A stretch of 62,116 nucleotides of DNA from Streptomyces sp. NRRL F-2664 (GTDB taxonomy: Bacteria; Actinomycetota; Actinomycetes; Streptomycetales; Streptomycetaceae), in the NCBI RefSeq assembly GCF_000719345.1, contig NZ_JOFX01000037.1:1-62116 (forward strand). The letters are read 5' to 3'. Numbering within the stretch: the stretch's first letter is position 1; each line of letters starts with the position of its first letter. Below the pieces are notes generated by a model. It ran no database searches and was not told the origin of the DNA. It was given only the letters and a program-made list of their open reading frames with translations. Made by a program: the position numbers and the translations under genes. Positions 15,687-23,900 of this stretch are shown here, one piece after another.

Positions 15687-16339
15687 CCGGTGTCCCGGCA
15701 TCTGCGGCGGGCGGGACCGGCCGCCGGCCCGTGCCCGGCGCGACGCTGGGCGCCGCGGCGGTCGATCAGGCCAGCCTGTGGAACATCGCCAACATCCTGA
15801 CGATGATCCGGCTCGTGCTGGTGCCGGGGTTCGTCCTGCTGCTGCTCGCCGACGGCGGCTACGACCCGGCCTGGCGGGCCTGGGCGTGGGCGGCGTTCGC
15901 GGTCGCCATGATCACGGACATCTTCGACGGGCACCTGGCCCGGACGTACAACCTGGTCACCGACTTCGGCAAGATCGCCGACCCCATCGCCGACAAGGCG
16001 ATCATGGGGTCGGCGCTGATCTGCCTCTCGTGGCTCGGCGAGCTCCCGTGGTGGGTGACCGGGGTGATCCTCGGCCGTGAGCTCGGGATCACGCTGCTGC
16101 GCTTCTGGGTCATCCGCTACGGGGTGATTCCGGCCAGTCGCGGCGGCAAGCTGAAGACGCTGGCGCAGGGCACCGCCGTGGGCATGTACGTCCTCGCGCT
16201 GACCGGCGCGCTGGCGACGATGCGCTTCTGGGTGATGGCGATCGCGGTCGTGCTGACCGTCGTCACCGGTTTGGACTACATCCGCCAGGCGATCGTGCTG
16301 AGGCGCCAGGGTCTGGCCGCGGAGCGGGCCGCGCGGTGA
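15683..16339 (+). CDS. pgsA: CDP-diacylglycerol--glycerol-3-phosphate 3-phosphatidyltransferase, 218 aa
   Basis: Membrane enzyme for phosphatidylglycerol phosphate synthesis. The CDP-alcohol phosphotransferase motif is visible as [27 protein letters not shown] (DG-x2-AR-x8-G-x3-D-x3-D; residues ~75-101), with five to six hydrophobic helices around it. The N-terminal ~30 residues are a polar Gly/Ala extension typical of Streptomyces homologues. It starts at ATG 15683, overlapping the rimO stop, and its own stop overlaps the next gene's GTG, so rimO-pgsA-cinA form a tight operon. Confidence 0.93.
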   Translation: MTGVPASAAGGTGRRPVPGATLGAAAVDQASLWNIANILTMIRLVLVPGFVLLLLADGGYDPAWRAWAWAAFAVAMITDIFDGHLARTYNLVTDFGKIADPIADKAIMGSALICLSWLGELPWWVTGVILGRELGITLLRFWVIRYGVIPASRGGKLKTLAQGTAVGMYVLALTGALATMRFWVMAIAVVLTVVTGLDYIRQAIVLRRQGLAAERAAR

Positions 16340-16902
16340 CCGACGGGACGGGGGAGGCTTCGGTGGCGCAGGGGCGTGCCGGAGTGAACGAGGGGCGCAC
16401 GGCCGCTGCGTACGCGCTCCAGCTGCTCGCGGAGCGTGACGAGACGGTCGCGGTCGCGGAATCGCTGACCGGCGGCATGGTCGCGGCCGAGCTGACGGCC
16501 GTCCCCGGGGCCTCCCGCTCGTTCCGCGGATCGGTGACGGCGTACGCCACGGAGATCAAGCACCGCGTCCTGGGTGTGGATGCCGCCCTGCTCGCGGCGG
16601 AAGGGGCGGTGAACGCCCAGGTGGCGGCCGAGATGGCGGCCGGGGTGCGCCGGGTGATGGGTGCTTCGTGGGGAATCGCGACGACCGGGGTGGCCGGTCC
16701 GGAGCCGCAGGACGGGCAGCCGGTGGGCACGGTGTACGTCGCCGTGGACGGTCCGGGCGGCAGGAAAACGGTCCGGCTGAGGTTGAACGGCTCCCGGGCG
16801 GAAATCCGTAGGGAGAGTGCACGCACAGTGCTCGGGCTTCTCTCGGACGAACTCCGTGGGAATGCGCGGGGGCAGGATACGGAACAGAACGGGGGGATTT
16901 GA
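16336..16902 (+). CDS. cinA: CinA C-terminal-type nicotinamide-nucleotide amidohydrolase (PncC), 188 aa
   Basis: Stand-alone C-terminal CinA domain, which in characterised relatives deamidates nicotinamide mononucleotide for pyridine nucleotide recycling. Diagnostic segments: VAVAESLTGGMVAAELTAVPGASRSFRGSVTAYA (~residues 36-70), AQVAAEMAAGVRR, and GIATTGVAGPEPQDGQPVGTVYVAV. The N-terminal molybdopterin-binding half of full CinA is absent, as in many actinobacteria. GTG 16336 overlaps the pgsA stop. It is the last gene of the rimO operon and lies directly upstream of clgR. Confidence 0.9.
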   Translation: MTDGTGEASVAQGRAGVNEGRTAAAYALQLLAERDETVAVAESLTGGMVAAELTAVPGASRSFRGSVTAYATEIKHRVLGVDAALLAAEGAVNAQVAAEMAAGVRRVMGASWGIATTGVAGPEPQDGQPVGTVYVAVDGPGGRKTVRLRLNGSRAEIRRESARTVLGLLSDELRGNARGQDTEQNGGI

Positions 16903-16960
16903 TGTTTGCAGCCCTGAGTGAACACGACATCGCTCCCCGCACGGCCGCGGCGCGAGGCGG

Positions 16961-16966
16961 TACGGT
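16961..16966 (+). promoter_or_regulatory. Candidate -10 box of clgR (TACGGT)
   Basis: TACGGT lies in the 109-base gap between cinA and clgR, 46 bases before the clgR start. An imperfect inverted repeat GTTTGC/GTGAAC (16904-16923) lies upstream. Confidence 0.45.
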
Positions 16967-17011
16967 GGGGCGTGAAGGATGCGGCTACACGGTCAGAGGA
17001 GGGAGCCACCG

Positions 17012-17389
17012 ATGATTCTGCTCCGTCGCCTGCTGGGTGACGTGCTGCGTCGGCAGCGCCAGCGCCAGGGCCGTACTCTGCGCGAAGTCTCCTCGTCGGC
17101 CCGAGTCTCGCTCGGCTATCTCTCCGAGGTGGAGCGGGGGCAGAAGGAGGCATCCTCCGAGCTGCTCTCCGCGATCTGCGACGCGTTGGACGTACGGATG
17201 TCCGAGTTGATGCGCGAAGTCAGCGACGAACTGTCGCTCGCTGAGCTGGCACAGTCGGCCGCGGCAAGCGAACCGGTCGGTGCACCGGTCCGCCCGATGC
17301 TCAATTCGGTCTCGATGGCTTCGGTCGCCGGTCCGGAACGGGTGACCATCAAGGCACCTGCGGAAGCGGTGAACGTCGTAGCCGCGTGA
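17012..17389 (+). CDS. clgR: ClgR/PopR-type XRE regulator of clp genes, 125 aa
   Basis: Short helix-turn-helix activator of Clp protease and chaperone genes. The Cro/CI-type HTH covers residues ~14-60 ([41 protein letters not shown]). The ATG at 17012 follows AGAGGAGGGAG; in-frame codons back to 16979 lack a site. The protein ends in NVVAA: in S. lividans the terminal alanines of ClgR are known to mark it for degradation by ClpP, so the same feedback is likely here. A long terminator follows, making clgR the end of this cluster. Confidence 0.92.
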   Translation: MILLRRLLGDVLRRQRQRQGRTLREVSSSARVSLGYLSEVERGQKEASSELLSAICDALDVRMSELMREVSDELSLAELAQSAAASEPVGAPVRPMLNSVSMASVAGPERVTIKAPAEAVNVVAA

Positions 17390-17413
17390 GCGGGCACGTG
17401 CGTGTTTGAGCTT

Positions 17414-17462
17414 GGCCGGGAGCCCCGGCCGGTGCCAGGAGCACCGGCCGGGGCTCCCGGCC
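17414..17462 (+). terminator. Strong terminator after clgR
   Basis: Perfect 22-bp inverted repeat, 17414-17435 with 17441-17462, loop CAGGA, almost entirely G and C, starting 25 bases after the clgR stop. No T tract, as is usual for Streptomyces. Confidence 0.85.
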
Positions 17463-17532
17463 GTTCTGGGTGCGGCTGCGGGGGGCGTGCGAGACGATGG
17501 GGCGGTCCGGGTCCCGGCCCCTGGAGGTGGCA

Positions 17533-17853
17533 GTGCGGACGTCGCTGCGCATACCCGTGCTGTCGGCCCTCGCGCTCACCCTGGGGGTGCTCTGGTGGTG
17601 GGCGGTGTTGCGGCTGGTCCTCGCGCCCGACGAGGCGGGGGTGGTGGAGGGCGCGGTGGCGGTGGGCGGCTGGGGACTGGGGCTGCTGCCGGTGCACTGT
17701 GTGCCGGCGCCGCTGCGCAAGGCCCGGCGCCGGGCCGGGGCGGCTGCCCGGGACGGCGGCGCGAAGGCCGTGGACGGCCGGGCGGACGTATCCGGGGCGG
17801 TCACCAGGGCATCGACACCCCTCCGTTCGGACGCAGGATCTGGCCCGTCATGA
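17533..17853 (+). CDS. Small two-helix membrane protein, 106 aa, unknown function
   Basis: Not recognised. Two hydrophobic stretches are visible: LRIPVLSALALTLGVLWWWAVL (residues ~5-27) and VAVGGWGLGLLPVHCV (~44-60), followed by a basic, disordered C-terminus. GTG 17533 is preceded by GGAGG at five bases; in-frame codons further upstream have no site. The 3' end overlaps the convergent SDR gene by 53 bases, so the extreme C-terminus is doubtful. Third-position GC supports coding. Confidence 0.65.
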   Translation: MRTSLRIPVLSALALTLGVLWWWAVLRLVLAPDEAGVVEGAVAVGGWGLGLLPVHCVPAPLRKARRRAGAAARDGGAKAVDGRADVSGAVTRASTPLRSDAGSGPS

Positions 17854-18565
17854 AGGACGAGGCGTCCGAGGCGAGGTAGAGCACCGCCTGAGCGATGTCC
17901 TCCGGTTCGCCGACCCGGCGCAGGGGTGACATGCGGACCATGGCGGCCTCGGTCTGCTCCTGGGCCTCGTGCCGGCCGGTCATGGGGGTGCGGATCCAGC
18001 CGGGGGCGACGGCGTTGACGCGTATGCCGTACGGGCCGCTCTCGCTGGCGAGGGTCTTCGTCAGCTGGACGACGGCGGCCTTGGCGGCGCTGTAGCAGAG
18101 CAGGCCGGGCTGGGCGGCGTCCACGGCGCCGGAGGCCATGGTGACGATCGAACCCGGTCGGCCCGCCGCGATCATGGAGCGGGCTGCCTCCTGGCAGGTG
18201 CGCAGGACCCCCTTGAAGTCGATGTCCAGGACCCGGTCGAGGTCCTCGTCGGCCGTCTCCAGGACGCTGCTCGTGTGCATGATCCCAGCGATGGCAGCGG
18301 CGATGTCGAGCGGGCCGGCGGCGCTGACGGCCGCCCGGATCGCGGCCCGGTCGGTGACGTCGAGGCCGTGGACGGTGGCGGTGCCGCCGGCCTTGCCGGC
18401 CAGGCGGGCGGTCTCGGCCAGGCCCTCTTCGTCGCGGTCCGCGCAGTGCACGTGGGCGCCGGCGGAGGCGAGGAGGACGGCGGTGGCCCGGCCGATGCCG
18501 CTGGCGGCTCCGGTGACCAGGGCGGTGCGGCCGGTGAGGTCGTACAGGGCGGTGGGTGTGGGCAT
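17801..18565 (-). CDS. SDR family NAD(P)-dependent oxidoreductase, 254 aa
   Basis: Classical short-chain dehydrogenase/reductase. The cofactor motif TGAASGIGRA is at residues 18-27 and the catalytic Tyr-Lys pair is in CYSAAKAAVVQL (~residues 148-160). The C-terminal half shows VNAVAPGWIRTPM. The Asp after the second strand (HCADRDEEG) suggests a NAD preference, which is inference. ATG 18565 is chosen because TACCGT (18572-18577 on the complement) lies exactly six bases upstream, typical of a leaderless start; the longer frame to 18601 has no support. Substrate unknown. Confidence 0.88.
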   Translation of the reverse strand: MPTPTALYDLTGRTALVTGAASGIGRATAVLLASAGAHVHCADRDEEGLAETARLAGKAGGTATVHGLDVTDRAAIRAAVSAAGPLDIAAAIAGIMHTSSVLETADEDLDRVLDIDFKGVLRTCQEAARSMIAAGRPGSIVTMASGAVDAAQPGLLCYSAAKAAVVQLTKTLASESGPYGIRVNAVAPGWIRTPMTGRHEAQEQTEAAMVRMSPLRRVGEPEDIAQAVLYLASDASSFMTGQILRPNGGVSMPW

Positions 18566-18571
18566 GCCGGG

Positions 18572-18577
18572 ACGGTA
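18572..18577 (-). promoter_or_regulatory. -10 box (TACCGT) for leaderless SDR mRNA
   Basis: On the complementary strand TACCGT is followed by six bases and the ATG at 18565. Confidence 0.6.
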
Positions 18578-18629
18578 CGACCGTATCTGACGGGCCGTCA
18601 ATCACCGTGTGCGCTCCTGCCCCGAAGGC

Positions 18630-19424
18630 TCAGGGGGTGGGGCCGGGCTGGCAGCGGGGGCACCAGTAGGTCGGGCGGTCGTCCCGGGAGACCTTGCGGA
18701 CGAGGGTGCCGCAGCGCAGGCAGGGCCGGTCGCCGCGGCCGTAGACGAAGAGCTCCTGGCCGGGCCGGTGGATGCCGGTGGTGTTGCGGTGGCCCGGCCG
18801 GTCGCCGATGTTCGCCGACAGCAGCCGGTGGGATGCGGCGGCCAGCCGCAGCAGCGTGGGCTCGGGGAGGCCGCCGACCGGCGTCCAGGGGGTGACCTGG
18901 GCGAGGAAGCAGAGTTCGCACATGTAGACGTTGCCGATGCCGGCGAGGTTGCGCTGGTCGAGCAGGGCCTCGCCGAGGGGTCGCTCGGGGGCGGCCAGGA
19001 GGTTGGCGACCGCCCGGGCGGCGTCCCAGTCCGGCCCGAGGATGTCCGGCCCGAGGTGGCCGACGACGCGGTCCTCCTCGGCGGTGCGGATCAGCTCCAG
19101 GACGGGGAGGCGATAGCCCACGGCCGTGTGCCCGGCCGTCCCCAGGACGGCGCGGACCTCGTATTCGGGGCCTCCGCGCCACTTCTGGCCGGCGGTGAAG
19201 ACGTGCCAGGCGCCGTCCATGCGGAGGTGGCTGTGCAGGGTGAGGCCGCCCTCGAAGCGGGCGAGGAGGTGCTTGCCGCGGGGGGTGACGTCGAGGGTGA
19301 CGCGGCCGGTGAGGTCCGCAGTGGCGAAGCGGGGGACGCGCAGGTCGCTGCGGGTCACCTCATGTCCTGCCAGGGCCGCGTGCAGGCGGGTCGCCGCGCG
19401 CCGGATGCTGTCGCCTTCGGGCAT
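18630..19424 (-). CDS. Fpg/Nei family DNA glycosylase/AP lyase, 264 aa
   Basis: Base-excision repair enzyme for oxidised bases. The N-terminus MPEGDSIRRAA gives, after Met removal, the Pro nucleophile and adjacent Glu of the family; MPEGD rather than MPELPE points to the endonuclease VIII (Nei) branch. The helix-two-turn-helix region is LDQRNLAGIGNVYMCELCFL, and a C-terminal zinc finger reads CLRCGTLVRK...YWCPRCQ. The ATG at 19424 has GACAAT six bases upstream on the complement, so it is probably leaderless. It lies near the helicase Lhr, as in S. coelicolor, giving a small repair neighbourhood. Confidence 0.92.
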   Translation of the reverse strand: MPEGDSIRRAATRLHAALAGHEVTRSDLRVPRFATADLTGRVTLDVTPRGKHLLARFEGGLTLHSHLRMDGAWHVFTAGQKWRGGPEYEVRAVLGTAGHTAVGYRLPVLELIRTAEEDRVVGHLGPDILGPDWDAARAVANLLAAPERPLGEALLDQRNLAGIGNVYMCELCFLAQVTPWTPVGGLPEPTLLRLAAASHRLLSANIGDRPGHRNTTGIHRPGQELFVYGRGDRPCLRCGTLVRKVSRDDRPTYWCPRCQPGPTP

Positions 19425-19545
19425 GCCCCCATTGTCGCCCGCCGCCGCCCCGGCCGGGTGCGGCAGGGGCCGACGCGCTCACCTCGGGCGGCGGGACGTC
19501 TCGCCGGCGCGGGCGGATCCGCCGGGCCGCCGCAGGGGCAGGGTG

Positions 19546-20118
19546 TCAGGGCCGCGCGGGGAGGAGGGCGTGCCTGAGGACGGCCAGGGTCTCGGCGCGG
19601 GTCGGGGGGACCGGGGCGTTCAGCGCGTGGAGGCAGAGGCCGGTCATCAAGGGGGCCGCCGTCGCGGCGGCGGTCGCGCCGAGCAGGGGGGTCAGGACCT
19701 CGGTGGTGGTGCGGGCGGGGAGGCTCGCCGTCTCGCGGAGCTCAGGGCGGCGCAGCGCGGCGGTGTGCAGCTCGTACTCGACGACCATGGCGGTGCGGCC
19801 CTCGGCCGAACACGCCATCACGCCGTCGGCCAGCGCCTCGACGACCTGTTCCGGGGTGGCGTCGGCGTGGGCCCCGGCCCAGTGGCGCACGAAGCCGGCG
19901 AAGCGTTCCGCCGCGCGCTCCAGGGCGGCGCGGACCAGTGCCTCGCGGTCGGCGAAGTGGTACGTGGTCGAGGAGAGCGAGACGTCGGCCCGCTCGGCGA
20001 CGGCCCGGTGCGTGAGGCCCTCCAGCCCGCGTTCCGCGATCAGCTCCTCGGCCACCTCGGCGATCCGCTCCCGTCGGTTCGGGTCGTGTCGGCGGGTGCG
20101 GCGGACTTTCTCGGTCAC
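19546..20118 (-). CDS. TetR family transcriptional regulator, 190 aa
   Basis: N-terminal TetR DNA-binding domain (residues ~13-60: RERIAEVAEELIAERGLEGLTHRAVAERADVSLSSTTYHFADREALVRAAL) and a helical ligand domain of normal size. The GTG at 20118 is chosen because GGAG lies about ten bases upstream; the frame extends to 20148. It is divergent from an NADP-dependent oxidoreductase, and the shared gap carries a 28-bp perfect palindrome, so it probably represses itself and that gene. Ligand unknown. Confidence 0.9.
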   Translation of the reverse strand: MTEKVRRTRRHDPNRRERIAEVAEELIAERGLEGLTHRAVAERADVSLSSTTYHFADREALVRAALERAAERFAGFVRHWAGAHADATPEQVVEALADGVMACSAEGRTAMVVEYELHTAALRRPELRETASLPARTTTEVLTPLLGATAAATAAPLMTGLCLHALNAPVPPTRAETLAVLRHALLPARP

Positions 20119-20161
20119 TGTGGTCAGGCTCCTTCCGGGTGCGAACACTCTTGCACAGAGG

Positions 20162-20189
20162 GCATTGGTACGGACGTCCGTACCAATGC
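20162..20189. promoter_or_regulatory. 28-bp perfect palindrome, likely TetR operator
   Basis: The half GCATTGGTACGGAC is followed immediately by its exact reverse complement. It lies between the divergent TetR gene and the oxidoreductase gene. TTGGTA (20166-20171) and TACGGT (20190-20195), spaced 18 bases, could be the -35 and -10 of the rightward promoter, so a bound dimer would block RNA polymerase. Confidence 0.82.
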
Positions 20190-20195
20190 TACGGT
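20190..20195 (+). promoter_or_regulatory. -10 box (TACGGT) of the oxidoreductase promoter
   Basis: TACGGT directly abuts the palindrome. Its -35 (TTGGTA) would lie inside the operator, consistent with repression by the adjacent TetR protein. Confidence 0.5.
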
Positions 20196-20245
20196 GGACG
20201 AGTCAGCGGGAGGGGACGACGCCACCACAGGAACGGAGCACCACC

Positions 20246-20953
20246 ATGAAGATCGCAGTCCTCGGAACCGGGGCCGGCGGCCGCGCCCACGCCGCCAAGC
20301 TGCTGAGCCTCGGGCACGAGGTGTACGTCGGCACCCGCGACTCCCAGGTCACGCTGGGCCGCACCGAGCCCGACTTCATGGGCGTCGAGCCCTTCGGCCA
20401 GTGGCTGGCGGACTACCCGGGCATCGAACTGCGGACCTTCGGGGAAGCCGCCGCGGCGGCCGACTTCGCCATCAACGGGATCGACGGCGCCAACGCCGTC
20501 CGCGTGCTCGAAGGCATCGCCGGGCAGCTCGCCGGCAAGACCCTGATGGACTACGCCGTCCCGTACGTCTACAACCCCGAGCAGGCCCACCCCTGGCCGA
20601 CCCCCTGGGGCGTGATGCCGGCCCTCGACCCCGTCGACCACGACAGCCTGGGAGAGCGGATCCAGCGCGCGCTGCCGCAGACCAAGGTGGTCAAGGCATG
20701 CGTCACCCAGGAGCAGGAGACCGTCGTCGACCCGCGGGCCGTGGCGGGCGGCGACCACACCATGTTCGTCGCGGGCGACCACGACGACGCCAAGGCGGAG
20801 GTCACCGGACTGCTGCGGTCCTACGGCTGGCAGGACGTCCTCGACCTCGGCCCGCTCGTGAGCTCCCGCGGCATGGAGATGTACGCCCACATGCACAGCG
20901 CCATCCAGTTCGCGCTCGGCGGCGCCCGCTTCGGCGTCAAGGTGATGCGCTGA
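20246..20953 (+). CDS. NADPH-dependent F420 reductase-like oxidoreductase, 235 aa
   Basis: Rossmann-fold protein. MKIAVLGTGAGGRAHAAKLLSLGHEVYVGTRD at the N-terminus has the GxGxxG dinucleotide motif followed by TRD, typical of NADP-binding F420 reductase/ProC-like proteins. The rest (LAGKTLMDYAVPYVY..., VVKACVTQEQETVVDPR, MFVAGDHDDAK, LLRSYGWQDVLDLG) follows the Npd/F420 oxidoreductase pattern, so it may use another hydride acceptor. ATG 20246 follows GGAACGGAG. It is the probable target of the divergent TetR regulator. Substrate unknown. Confidence 0.82.
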   Translation: MKIAVLGTGAGGRAHAAKLLSLGHEVYVGTRDSQVTLGRTEPDFMGVEPFGQWLADYPGIELRTFGEAAAAADFAINGIDGANAVRVLEGIAGQLAGKTLMDYAVPYVYNPEQAHPWPTPWGVMPALDPVDHDSLGERIQRALPQTKVVKACVTQEQETVVDPRAVAGGDHTMFVAGDHDDAKAEVTGLLRSYGWQDVLDLGPLVSSRGMEMYAHMHSAIQFALGGARFGVKVMR

Positions 20954-20965
20954 CCGCAGGCCCGC

Positions 20966-23900
20966 TCACTGCCTCAGGCGCAGTCCCCGGGGCGTCGCGT
21001 GGAACCCGGCCGCTTCGAGCGGAGGACCCAGCGGCGAGGTGAGGGCGGCCTCGGCATTGATCCGCTCCACCGTCAGCGCCGGCAGGCTGCCCGATCGGCA
21101 GCCGGAGGCGAGGGCGGCGACCGCCGCCGTCAGCCGCGGGTCCTCCGGCCCGGGCCAGGCCAGCAGGGTCTTGCCGCCGCGCTCCAGGTACAGGGTCAGT
21201 TCCCCGTCCACCAGAACCACCAGGGAGCCCGCCTTGCGGCCCGGCTTGTGCGTGGCACCGGCCGGCGGCTCGGGCCAGGGCAGGGCCGCCCCGTAGGCGT
21301 TGGCCGGGTCGGCGGCGGCCAGGACCACCGCCGCCAACGGGGGCGGGGTGCGCTCGGCGGCCCGGAGCCGGTCCACCGCTCCGTCCATCGCGAACTGGGC
21401 GGCACCCAGCCCCTCCACCACATAGCCCCGCCGGGCCTGACCGCTGTCCTCGAAGGCCGACAGGACGCGGTAGACCGCGCTGAAGCCCCCCTCCACGCCC
21501 TCCGCGGCGACCGCGCCGCGGGTCACCACCCCGTGCCGGTCCAGCAGGGTGCGGGCCAGGGCGTGCGCCCGGTGGGTCGGGTCGGGCGCCTGGGACGGCA
21601 GCAGCGACCAGCGCCCGGACACCGTGGGCGGACCTGTGCGCGACGCCGTCGCACTCAGCGTGCCGTAGCGCCCGCGCGGGACGGTGCGGCGGGCCCGGTG
21701 GGCCGTGGAGCCCGCGGTGCGGCCCGACCCCAGCAGCGAGCGCAGCGGGGCCAGCGTGTCGTTGGTGAGCCGGCCCGACCAGGCCAGCTCCCACAGCGCA
21801 TCGGAGAGCGCGAGGTCCGACACCTCGGGGAACTCGGCGCGGACGGCCTGCGCGATCTGGCGGAAGAACAGGCCGTACCCGCCGGAGAGGGCCGCCAGGA
21901 CCGCCTGCTGGACCGGGCTCGCCTCCAGCGGGTGCGGCGGGGGCAGAAGCAGCGGGGCCGCGTCCGCCAGGTACAGGGACACCCAGCCGTCCTTGCCGGG
22001 CAGGGCTCCGGCCCCCGCCCAGACCACTTCCCCCGTGGTGGTCAGCTCGTCCAGCAGGCCGGGAGAGTAGCCGGCGACCCGCGACGGCAGGATCAGCCGC
22101 TCCAGCGCGGACGCCGGCACCGGGGCGCCTTGGAGCTGCTCGACCGCGCGGGCCAGGCCGTCGAGGCCGCGCAGGGCGCCGCCCAGGTGCTGCCACTGGG
22201 GCAGGAACGTGGCCAGCGAGGTCGGCGGGACCGGCTCCAGCTCCTGGCGGAGCGCGGCGAGGGAGCGGCGGCGCAGCCGGCGCAGCACCGCCGCGTCGCA
22301 CCACTCCTGCCCGATGCCGGCCGGGTGGAACTCGCCCTGCACCACCCGCCCCGCCGCCGCGAGACGGTTCAGGGCGCCCTCGGTGACCGCCGTGCCCAGG
22401 CCGAAGGCAGAGGCCACGGCCGCCGTGGTGAACGGCCCGTGGGTGCGCGCGTACCGCGCCAGCAGGTCCCCCAGCGGATCCTTGACCGGCTCGGTGAAGG
22501 CCTCCGGCACGCCGACGGGCAGGGCGGTGCCCAGCGCGTCCCGCAGCCGCCCCGCGTCCTCGATCGCCGCCCAGTGCTCCGCGCCGCCGATCCGCACCCG
22601 GATCGCCCGGCGCGCCTCGGCAAGCTCGCGCGCCCAGCCCGCCTCCGCGCCGCGCTCGGCCAGCTGACCCTCCGTCAGCGGGCCCAGCAGGCGCAGCAGA
22701 TCCGCCACCGATTCGGCGTCCTTGGCCCGCCGGTCCTCGGTGAGCCACTGCAGCTCCCGCTCCAGCTCCTCCAGCACCTGCGCGTCGAGCAGCTCACGCA
22801 GCTCCGCCTGGCCGAGCAGCTCGGCCAGCAGCCGGGAGTCCAGCGACAGCGCGGCCGCCCTGCGCTCCGCCAGCGGGGAGTCGCCCTCGTAGAGGAACTG
22901 GGCGACATAGCCGAAGAGCAGGGAACGCGCGAAGGGGGACGGCTCCGGGGTGGTGACCTCGACCAGCCGGACCCGGCGCGCCTCGATGTCGCCCATCAGC
23001 TCGGTCAGGCCCGGCACGTCGAAGACGTCCTGCAGGCACTCCCGTACGGCCTCCAGCACGATCGGGAAGGAGCCGAACTCCGATGCCACCTGCAGCAGTT
23101 GGGAGGCCCGCTGGCGCTGCTGCCACAAGGGGGTGCGGCGGCCCGGGCTGCGGCGCGGCAGCAGCAGCGCGCGAGCCGCGCACTCGCGGAAGCGCGACGC
23201 GAACAGCGCCGAGCCGCCCACCTGGTCGGTGACGATCTGGTTGATGTCGCCGCGGTCGAAGGCGACGTCGGCCGCCCCCAGCGGCGCCTGCGCGTCGTCG
23301 AACTCGAAGGCGGGAGCGCCCGCCGGATCGTGGTCCAGGAGGTCCATGGACAGCAGGTCCACGTCCGGGAGGCGGAGCACGATGCCGTCGTCGGCGTGCA
23401 TCACCTGGGCGTCCATGCCGTACTTCTCGGCGAGGCGGGCGCCGAGCGCCAGCGCCCAGGGCGCGTGCACCTGGGCGCCGAACGGCGAATGGACGACGAC
23501 CCGCCAGTCGCCCAGCTCGTCGCGGAACCGCTCCACCACGATCGTCCGGTCGTCCGGGACGTGGCCGCACGCCTCGCGCTGTTCCGCCACGTACGCGAGC
23601 ACGTTCTGCGCGGCCCAGGCGTCCAGGCCGGCCGACACCAGCCGCAGCCGGGCGTCCTCCTCGGCGAGCCCGCCCAGCTCGCGCAGGAACGCGCCGACCG
23701 CGCGGCCCAGCTCCAGCGGGCGGCCCAACTGGTCGCCCTTCCAGAACGGCAGCCGCCCCGGCACCCCGGGGGCCGGGGTGACCAGGACCCGGTCGCGGGT
23801 GATGTCCTCGATGCGCCAGGAGGTGGTGCCCAGCGTGAAGACGTCGCCCACCCGGGACTCGTAGACCATCTCCTCGTCGAGCTCGCCGACCCGGCCGCCG

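Noticed and set aside
16904..16923. Taken at first as a canonical ClgR box
   Set aside because: Spacing and several bases differ from the published consensus as I recall it, so it is listed only as a weak finding, not as a site.
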